Assembly: GCA_016700335.1 (NCBI GenBank) | Contig: CP065014.1 | Location: 3,088,896 to 3,152,895, forward strand | Direction: 5' to 3' | DNA from: Chlorobiota bacterium | GTDB lineage: Bacteria > Bacteroidota > Ignavibacteria > OLB7 | Length of the DNA stretch: 64,000 nt | Shown: in pieces, positions 57,713 to 64,000 of the stretch | Numbering within the stretch: position 1 is the stretch's first letter | How the letters are laid out: every line of letters begins with the position of its first letter | Made by a program: the position numbers and the translations under genes | The notes under the pieces: generated by a model | The model's database searches: none | Seen by the model: only the letters and a program-made list of their open reading frames with translations | Told to the model about the DNA's origin: nothing

Positions 57713-57843
57713 CGCCAACAAGGGTTTTGCGAAAAAGGGGCAGAAGTGCTAAATTGAACATTTGTGCTTTTATTAACATTTGTGGTTTATTGAACATTTG
57801 TGCTTCGATTTCCCATTCTTCGCAAAGCCCCGAGACGTTGGCT
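57713..57843 (+). repeat. attC-H cassette recombination site (131 bp)
   Basis: R'' CGCCAAC (57713-57719), R' GTTGGCT (57837-57843). Arms GGGTTTTGCGAAAAAGGGG (57722-57740) and the segment CCATTCTTCGCAAAGCCC. The middle carries three AACATTTGTG motifs. ACTACCGCCAAC is complementary to its cassette's GTTGGAGGTAAT at 10 of 12 positions. Confidence 0.85.
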
Positions 57844-57869
57844 GCAAGCATAACCAAACAGACCGTAAA

Positions 57870-58319
57870 ATGACAGAAATTAGAAAAGCGACAATAAAAG
57901 ACTTAAAATTTGTTGTTGAATTATTTGACAAATACAGGGTATTTTATGAAAAAGAATCGAATAAACAAAAAGCTGAAAAATTTATATCTGAAAGACTTAG
58001 ATTAGATGATTCTAAAATTTTTGTTGTTGAAACTGTGGACAAAAAATTAGTTGGATTTGTACAATTATATCCGATTTTCTCTTCAACAAGAATGCAAAGA
58101 CTTTGGCTTTTAAACGATTTGTTTGTAGATATAGATTATAGAGGAAAAGGAATTTCAAAACAGCTTATTGAAACTGCAAAAGAACTTTGTAAACAAACGA
58201 ATGCTTGCGGATTGATTTTAGAAACTGCAAAAACAAATATTGTTGGAAATGAACTTTATCCAAAAGTTGGTTTTTCGTTGGACAAAGAACATAATTATTA
58301 TTCTTGGGACAATAACTAA
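57870..58319 (+). CDS. GNAT-family N-acetyltransferase
   Basis: From the ATG at 57870 the protein reads TEIRKATIKDLKFVVELFDKYR, with the acetyl-CoA loop DLFVDIDYRGKGISKQLIETAK (R/QxxGxG/A form RGKGIS) and GLILETAKTNIVGNELYPKVGF. About 149 residues, normal for the family. An upstream in-frame start would run back through attC-H, so I reject it. The substrate is unknown. It is the first gene in cassette 57838-58746, 27 bp after R'. Confidence 0.88.
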   Translation: MTEIRKATIKDLKFVVELFDKYRVFYEKESNKQKAEKFISERLRLDDSKIFVVETVDKKLVGFVQLYPIFSSTRMQRLWLLNDLFVDIDYRGKGISKQLIETAKELCKQTNACGLILETAKTNIVGNELYPKVGFSLDKEHNYYSWDNN

Positions 58320-58330
58320 ACTGAATTGAG

Positions 58331-58612
58331 ATGTTAGAAATAAGACAGAATTGTGAAAATTGCGATAAGAGTTTAGCGAATGAGTCAAATGAAGCAATGA
58401 TTTGTACTTATGAATGTACATTTTGTGCTGAATGTGTTGAAACTATATTAGAAAATGTTTGCCCAAATTGTGGTGGGGGTTTTGAAAAAAGACCGACAAG
58501 ACCAAAAAATCAATTAGAAAAATATCCAACGAGAAAAGACAAATTATTGAAACCGATTGAATTTAATAAGTATATAGAAACAAATAGAAATGTAAACCCG
58601 AGAGAAAGATAA
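58331..58612 (+). CDS. DUF1272-family Cys-rich protein
   Basis: The 93 residues show the DUF1272 pattern: MLEIRQNCENCDKSLANESNEAMICTYECTFC then CVETILENVCPNCGGGFEKRPTRP. Six or more Cys in CxxC-type pairs suggest zinc binding. It starts 11 bp after the GNAT gene, so the pair share a message, and attC-I begins 10 bp past its stop. Confidence 0.87.
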   Translation: MLEIRQNCENCDKSLANESNEAMICTYECTFCAECVETILENVCPNCGGGFEKRPTRPKNQLEKYPTRKDKLLKPIEFNKYIETNRNVNPRER

Positions 58613-58621
58613 ATGCCTGAC

Positions 58622-58752
58622 AGCCAAAAGCCGTTTTGCAAAAGCGGGGGGGCGTGCTTCTATGACAGTGAAGTGCTCAATTCAAGCTTTGTGCATCTAA
58701 TGAAGTTTAATGCTCAAAATCCCCGCCATCGCAAAGCTGCAAACCGTTATGC
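58622..58752 (+). repeat. attC-I cassette recombination site (131 bp)
   Basis: R'' AGCCAAA (58622-58628) has A in place of the invariant final C; R' is GTTATGC (58746-58752). Arms GCCGTTTTGCAAAAGCGGGG and CCCCGCCATCGCAAAGCTGC. CAGCCAA is complementary to TTGGCTG at its own cassette start (57838). Confidence 0.8.
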
Positions 58753-58880
58753 GTCATGCTTGACGACATCGGAACTTCAAACCTGACTGCAAGTAGATAA
58801 CTTTGATAAACAAAAATAAAACAAGACGGAGACTCTGAAAACCGAATAGAGTAAGCATAAACAAAAAATGAATAAATAAA

Positions 58881-59869
58881 ATGGAAAATCAAACACCTGC
58901 CCCAATTCAGGCATTTCAGATTCTTGGAGGAATGATGAATTCATTTATACTTTCCTCACTAATTAAAAATGAGGTTCTTGAAACAATTGATTCGGGAATC
59001 AATTCAATTGATGAACTTGCCGAAAAATGTAAACTTGATAATAATGTTTTGGCAAGAACTTTACGATATGCTTCATTCATTGGCTTAGTTAACATTACTT
59101 CAAAGAAATATTCCGTTTCCGAGGTTGGGTGCTATTTTCAAAAAATACACCGGGAAGTTTATATGGCTCTGCAAATTTTATAAGTGCCCCACCATGGCGT
59201 GATAGCTGGATGAATTTTGAGCATTGCCTAAAAACCGGCAATCCTGCTTTCGATTATGTTTTTAGTCAACCTTTTTTCAAATTTCTTGATACCAATCAGG
59301 AATTCGGCAAACCATTTAATCATTACATGACAATGATGACAACCCTAGTTGCTCCCGTTGTGGCTGAATCGTACAACTTCAGCGCTTTCGACACGATTTG
59401 TGATGTTGGAGGAGGACAAGGTTTATTGCTTAAAGCCCTTCTTGAGAAATATCACCATTTAAAAGGCATCTTATTCGACATGGATACTGCTGTAAAAGAG
59501 CATGTATTAAAAGACGCTATCAATAGAGTTGAAATAGTTACTGGAAGTTTTTTTCGACTCCATTCCATCTGCCGATTGCATGGTTCTTAAAACAGTTATT
59601 CACGACTGGAGTGATGAAAACGCCATAAAAATACTTACAAACTGCCGTAAAAATCTTAAACCTGGCGGGAAAATTTTACTTGTCGAGCAGATTATTGAAG
59701 AACCGCATACTCTCATGTCATTATTTTATGATTTGCACATGCAGGTTATGTTGGTGGTGCAGAGCGTACTGAACAAGAGTTTAAGGCTCTGTTTGAATCA
59801 GCAGGACTGAAACTCAATCGCATTGTTTCGACAAAGTCACCAATGAAAATAATTGAAGCTTCATTTTAA
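58881..59869 (+). pseudogene. SAM-dependent O-methyltransferase (AcsM/COMT-like), three frameshifts
   Basis: Joining the frames gives about 328 residues of an O-methyltransferase of the plant-COMT/acetylserotonin type: a winged dimerisation domain (AFQILGGMMNSFILSSLIK...NVLARTLRYASFIGLV), NFEHCLKTGNPAF, the SAM site CDVGGGQGLLLKALL, MVLKTVIHDWSDENA and LKPGGKILLVEQI. Indels lie near 59140, 59553 and 59750. Each break joins well-conserved segments, so they may be consensus errors. It occupies cassette 58747-60023; the substrate is unknown. Confidence 0.75.
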
Positions 59870-59896
59870 ACCAGTCATGATAAGAGTAGCACGAAC

Positions 59897-60029
59897 GCAT
59901 AACAGCGCATAAACCCAATGCGGGCTGTCGGAAGTAAATCATCTTTTGGAATTCTATCGAACATTTGTAATTTTATCAAGCTGATGTTCTTCGAATCCCC
60001 GCACTGAGTCTATGCGCGGAACGTTAGCT
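59897..60029 (+). repeat. attC-J cassette recombination site (133 bp)
   Basis: R'' GCATAAC (59897-59903), R' GTTAGCT (60023-60029). The arms GCGCATAAACCCAATGCGGG and CCCGCACTGAGTCTATGCGC pair at 17 of 20 bases. ACGCATAAC at R'' complements GTTATGCGT at the start of the methyltransferase cassette. Confidence 0.9.
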
Positions 60030-60071
60030 GCAAGGCTACGAAAAACCGACCCGACCGACAACATTTCGACA

Positions 60072-61454
60072 ATTTCAGTTTATAAACGTGTGAATTTGTT
60101 TAAAAATGTTGATGAAGTATATTTAGTTAAAGAGCATTTATACTTCAATCAATATAAATTTCATAAGCAAAAATTGGTTTTTCATAGAGCGAGTATGAAA
60201 TATTATGAGAACTATTTAAAAGAAAACAAAATAAGAGTTAATTATATAGAAGCTAAAAGTTCCAAAAATGATATTCCGAAGTTTATTAGCACACCTTAAT
60301 GCTCAATACTTCACTGATATAATTTATTATGATGTTTGCGATAACTTGCTTGAAAGAAGAATTAACAATACTTGTAAGAAATTGAATATTAAAATAAATA
60401 AATTTGAAAGCCCTTTATATATTAATACCTCTGCTGATTTGGAATCATATTTTGGTACCAAATCAACATATTTTCATACTGATTTTTACACACATCAACG
60501 AAAAAAACTAAACATTCTTCTCGATACAAACAAAAAACCAATTGGGGGGAAATGGAGTTTTGATAAGGATAACAGGTTAAAATATCCTAAAAATAAATCT
60601 GCTCCCAAAATTCAATTTCCAGCTAATAACAAATATTATACAGAGGCAATAGAATACGTAGAAAAAAACTTTTCGAATAATTATGGTTCTATTTCTAAAA
60701 CATTTTTTTATTGTACAAATCATCAAGAAAGTAAAGATTGGTTAAAGCAATTTTTAGAAAAACGCTTCAGTGAATTTGGTCAATATGAGGATGCTATAGT
60801 TGATAAAGAAATTGTTTTACATCATAGTGTTCTAACACCTATGCTTAATGTGGGATTGCTTACACCTAAGCAAATTATATATTAAGCCATCAATTATGGT
60901 TTGGCAAATGATGTTGGGCTCAATTCAATTGAAGGTTTTATTAGGCAAATAATTGGTTGGAGAGAATTTATTCGAGGAGTTTATGTGTTTAAAGGAACTC
61001 AAGAACGAAGTAGGAATTTTTGGAACTTTAAAACAAAATTCCTACTTCTTTTATACTGGTACAACAGGAATAGAACCCATTGATAACACTATTAAAAAAT
61101 TAATAGCAACTGGTTATTGCCATCACATAGAACGATTAATGATTTTAGGAAATTTTATGCTTCTATGTGAATTTGATCCAAATGAGGTCTATAAATGGTT
61201 TATGGAGCTTTTTATTGACTCTTATGATTGGGTTATGGTTCCAAATGTTTATGGCATGAGTCAGTTTGCCGATGGTGGTTTGATGGCTACTAAGCCATAC
61301 ATTAGTGGAAGTAGTTATGTTCTAAAGATGAGCAATTTCAAAAAAAGGTAGTTGGTGTTCAATTTGGGATGGTTTATTTTGGCATTTTATGGACAAACAA
61401 CGTCATTTCTTTTTGTCTAATCCACGTATAGGAATGTTAGTAAATATGTTTTGA
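60072..61454 (+). pseudogene. Photolyase/cryptochrome-related protein (DPRP type), frameshifted
   Basis: Fragments join into a deoxyribodipyrimidine photolyase-related protein (about 450-500 residues): VYLVKEHLYFNQYKFHKQKLVFHRASMKYY, the family hallmark GGKWSFDKDNRLKYPK, IGWREFIRGVY, FYTGTTGIEP.DNTIKK, IATGYCHHIERLMILGNFMLL and YISGSSYVLKMSNFKKGSWCSIWDGLFWHFM, ending at 61454. Breaks occur near 60265, 60885, 61000 and 61350. Relatives are FeS-binding bacterial photolyases and cryptochromes, but the CxxC of the Fe-S ligand set is not visible in the final segment, so this subfamily may lack the cluster. The start is uncertain because the first bases lie beside attC-J. No closing attC is found. 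Confidence 0.75.
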
Positions 61455-61963
61455 TAAAATGGATTCTGATAAAAAAAATCATCATCTTACAATAGCTAAA
61501 ATATTTCTAAATGAGTTACATAAAGATAAAATATAATTATAGTAAGATTTATAGTTAGAGATTTGTATTATTGTTAAAAAATATAAATATAGAAAACCAC
61601 TACTAAATATAACATTTACCAAAAGGCGTGGATTCTGCCTTACCAAGACATTTGAGGTTAGTGAAAGTTTGGTTTAAAATCAAGTTTTGAAATAGAAATA
61701 CCCAACCCTCTACATAATTTTAAACTTTTGTTAGCAAGATATAGTAATACTTAAAATGCAAATATAAACCTACAAAAAAGTGGACAAAATGGAAAAAGAA
61801 ACATTAAAAGCAGGCAAATTTTTTCAGCTTTTTTTTACGAATTTACTGTCAGGAAATTGAATTTGTAGAAATTCTTAAAATTTATAATATAAATTTTAGA
61901 AACAGTTAAATCATAATCAGAACTATCATTTTTTTGGGAGTATAAAAAATTGCAAATAAAAAA
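61455..61963. other. Non-coding right edge of the cassette island
   Basis: About 500 bases with no supported ORF, RNA gene or attC. I searched it for AAC/GTT core sites and found no pair with inverted arms. Composition becomes AT-rich again, so the right limit of the island probably lies here. Confidence 0.5.
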
Positions 61964-62017
61964 GCGGATTTCAAAGAATAATGACACATAAGTGAAACAT
62001 CATCCTCTGAAATCCGC
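61964..62017 (-). terminator. Stem-loop terminator after tRNA-Lys
   Basis: GCGGATTTCA (61964-61973) and TGAAATCCGC (62008-62017) form a perfect 10-bp stem with a 34-nt loop. Read on the minus strand, T6 follows the stem. It lies 20 bases after the tRNA 3' end. Confidence 0.6.
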
Positions 62018-62036
62018 CTAAAATTTTAGTTCTTTG

Positions 62037-62110
62037 TGATCCCGCTGGGACTCCGAACCCAGGACCACTACATTAAAAGTGTAATGCTCTACCAACTGAG
62101 CTACGGAATC
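62037..62110 (-). tRNA. tRNA-Lys (anticodon UUU)
   Basis: On the minus strand the acceptor GATTCCG pairs with CGGGATC, the D stem is GCTC/GAGC, the anticodon stem TTACA/TGTAG encloses CTTTTAA (anticodon TTT), and the T stem is CTGGG/CCCAG. The T loop is TTCGGAGT, 8 bases instead of 7, as if one G were added to TTCGAGT. The discriminator is A, and no CCA is encoded. The folded length is 74. Confidence 0.9.
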
Positions 62111-62191
62111 ATACCCCACTTTTTGTTACAAAAGCGGACTGCGAAAATATGAAAATGTTTTGTTTAACAATTTTTTTTTACAAAAATAAAA

Positions 62192-64000
62192 TTAACTTTT
62201 TCTGTCGCCACCACCGCCACTTCTGCGGTCACCACCACCAGTATATCCACCACTGTTTCCACCCCCAGTATATCCGCCGCCGCTTCCTCCACGTCGGTCT
62301 CCACCACCTCCACCACGTCTATCATCCCTTCTGTCATTTGTTGGTCTTGGTCTTCGTTCTTGTTCAACACATCCTTCAGGCTTAGGTAATAAAGCTTTTC
62401 TTGATAGTCTAAACTTTCCCACCTTCACCAATTTCAACTAATTTAATTTCAATTTTATCACCTATATTAACCACATCTTGAACTTTTTCAATTCTTTTGT
62501 ATCAAGTTCACTAATGTGTAATAGTCCTGTTTTCTTAGGCATAAACTCAATAATGGCTCTATACTGCATCTTTAATATCTGTTACTTTTCCCATATATGT
62601 TTTGCCTTCTTCAGGAGGGCGTAATTATAGCAATAATCATTTTTGGATAGCTTTTGCAGCTACGCCCGAAACTGCGCCCAACAACAACAGTTCCATCATT
62701 CTGAATATCGACTTCTGCACCACTTTCCAACACTTAATACTACGAATAGTTTCACCACCAGAACCAATGAGTGCACCAATCATTTCAACTGGTACCATCA
62801 TAGTTGTTAATCTAGGGGCATATTGAGATAAATCATCTCTATGCTCGATCCTTTGTTTTCCAGCCATTTTTACTTAATATGTGAATCCTACCAGCAGCAG
62901 GCTTGAAGAAGAGCTTTTTTCATTACAGCTAATGAAATACCTTGAATTTTAATATCCATTTGGCAAGCAGTTATTCCATCATTAATTCTACCCAAACTTT
63001 AAAGTCCATGTCACCTAAATGATCTTCATCACCAAGAATATCAGATAATATTGCAACTCTTTGTTCTTTCAAATATTAAGCCCATTGCAATTCCAACAAC
63101 TGGTTTTTAGAAGCTAGGAATACCAGCATCCATCATTGCCAGCGTACCAGCACAAACAGTAGCCATAGAAGAAGAACCGTTAGATTCTAAGATGTCAGAA
63201 ACAATTCTATTAGCATACGGAAAATTTTCTCATCTGGTATAACAAATTACAATCCACGTTCTGCTAAATTTCCATGTCCAATTTCACGCCTAGAGGTAAA
63301 GCCTAATCTACCTGTTTCTCCAGTTGAAAATTTAGGGAAATTATAATGAAGTAAAAATCTTTTTTCATGTTTTGGTTCTAATCCATCAATAAGTTGTTTA
63401 TCTAATCTTGTTCCTAAAGTAGCAGTAGTTAGAGATTGTGTTTCACCTCTAGTAAATAATGCTGAACCATGAGATCTTGGTAACAAAGTAACTTCCTAGT
63501 TATTGATCTAATATCAGTACTAGATCTTCCATCAAGCCTTTTATTTTCTGATAAAACCATTTCTCTCATTGCAGAACTTTCAATATCATGAAGAATAGTA
63601 TCAACAACGGAAGTTGCATCAAAATTATCATCAAGTTGATTGAGATTTTTTCTGAAACAGCGAGCTCAACTTCTTCTCCTAGAATTTTGCGTCTTGCTTT
63701 ACGTTCATCTTTAGAAGACAGGGTACGGGCTTCAGTAAAGTATTTTATCGTAAAAGAATCATTCCCGATTGCTAATTTCAGAAACATCTCTTGATTCTTT
63801 TACTGTTATTGGTGTTACTTCAAACATTGCAACCAACTCACGTTGCAAATCATTAATCTCTTTAATATATTTGTGGCTAAACTCAAAGAGCCTCCACTTG
63901 ACAGCTCTTCACTAATTTCTTTACATTCACCTTCAACCATAACAATTGAAGTATCAGTACCTGAAACAATAATTTCTAAGGTTGAATTTACTAATTGAGG
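62192..64000 (-). CDS. pnp: Polyribonucleotide nucleotidyltransferase (PNPase), C-terminal part, frameshifted and cut by window edge
   Basis: PNPase degrades RNA 3' to 5' in the degradosome. Reading back from the right edge: first RNase PH domain fragments; the second PH domain (LPRSHGSALFTRGETQSLTTATLGTRLDKQ...LLHYNFPKFSTGETGRLGFTSRREIGHGNLAERGL, about 63247-63486); the KH domain (VPVEMIGALIGSGGETIRSI, about 62690-62760); the S1 domain ending LVKVGKFRLSRKALL; then a tail of about 54 residues rich in Gly, Arg and Asp, containing GGGGGDRRGGSGGGYTGGG, with stop at 62192. At least four frame changes break it. Because it is a core gene, consensus error is likelier than inactivation. Confidence 0.85.

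Noticed and set aside
57780..57869. Upstream start for the GNAT gene
   Set aside because: It would translate through attC-H; the ATG at 57870 gives the normal GNAT N-terminus.
39483..60029. attC sites as CRISPR repeats or IS ends
   Set aside because: They are imperfect, over 130 bp, separated by genes rather than short spacers, and no transposase or cas gene is present.
61455..61963. A final attC closing the photolyase cassette
   Set aside because: No AGCTAAC-type core with paired arms was found; the closing site may be lost or lie beyond the join.
62149..62385. His/Cys-rich plus-strand ORF over the pnp 3' end
   Set aside because: It is the antisense of the Gly/Arg-rich pnp tail; its odd composition follows from GGC/GGT repeats on the other strand.

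Overview
The window looks like a fragment of a low-GC Bacteroidota/Chlorobi-group (FCB) chromosome, probably from a metagenome or an unpolished long-read assembly. I infer this from the very AT-rich coding sequence, the lack of Shine-Dalgarno motifs before most starts, TAnnTTTG-type promoter motifs, a type IX secretion (T9SS) sorting domain, and the gene content. The exact lineage cannot be named from sequence alone.

Region 1 (1-36 kb) is AT-rich, and most of its genes are intact. It starts with an arylsulfotransferase-like fragment and a large outer-membrane-type protein. The block mnmE-mnmG-rmlD-like-MBL hydrolase-rdgB follows, and its first two junctions carry near-perfect parS (ParB-binding) palindromes, which suggests the origin-proximal part of the chromosome. 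Next come a DEAD-box helicase with a Ser/Arg-rich tail, an MqnA-like protein, a GltD-like oxidoreductase split by a homopolymer frameshift, and RecQ. From 19.4 to 35.4 kb lies a poorly characterised envelope cluster: membrane metallophosphoesterase, an unknown protein, a membrane-domain/GMC-oxidoreductase fusion, a lipoprotein, a small membrane protein, a lipase-like hydrolase, and a peptidoglycan-binding/GH19-like protein. A divergent 2050-residue protein with a twin-arginine N-terminus and three internal helical repeats faces it. A DinB-family gene ends the region.

Region 2 (about 36-61.5 kb) is richer in GC and is the main discovery. A 376-residue tyrosine recombinase is followed by what the sequence shows to be a true integron-type gene-cassette array. 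Nine complete attC-like sites and one half site, 131-134 bp when complete, lie between gene groups, all in one orientation and with conserved inverted arms. The integron cassette rule holds: the first bases of a cassette (from its own R') are complementary to the R'' core at its own far end in every cassette where both can be seen. Cassette cargo comprises a degraded EcoRI-type methylase with a DUF262-HNH endonuclease, a class A beta-lactamase, an N4/N6 methylase with a NotI-like endonuclease, an 8.56-kb heavy-metal efflux cassette (DUF6660-like, CusA/CzcA-TolC fusion, CzcB, P-type ATPase), a T9SS-secreted LVIVD protein, hydrolase/ECF sigma/membrane partner, MepB plus DUF5946, three VOC proteins, GNAT plus DUF1272, an O-methyltransferase, and a photolyase-related protein. 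The recombinase lacks the insertion typical of IntI, so this may be a non-canonical integron of Bacteroidota.

Region 3 (62-64 kb) holds tRNA-Lys(UUU) and the C-terminal part of pnp, with a Gly/Arg-rich tail, on the minus strand. Both carry indel-type lesions, as do many genes in region 2. Because the lesions also hit housekeeping genes and often fall in homopolymers, I think many are consensus errors, but this cannot be settled without reads. Two poly-T runs at 37.5 kb interrupt a coding region and probably mark a bad assembly join.
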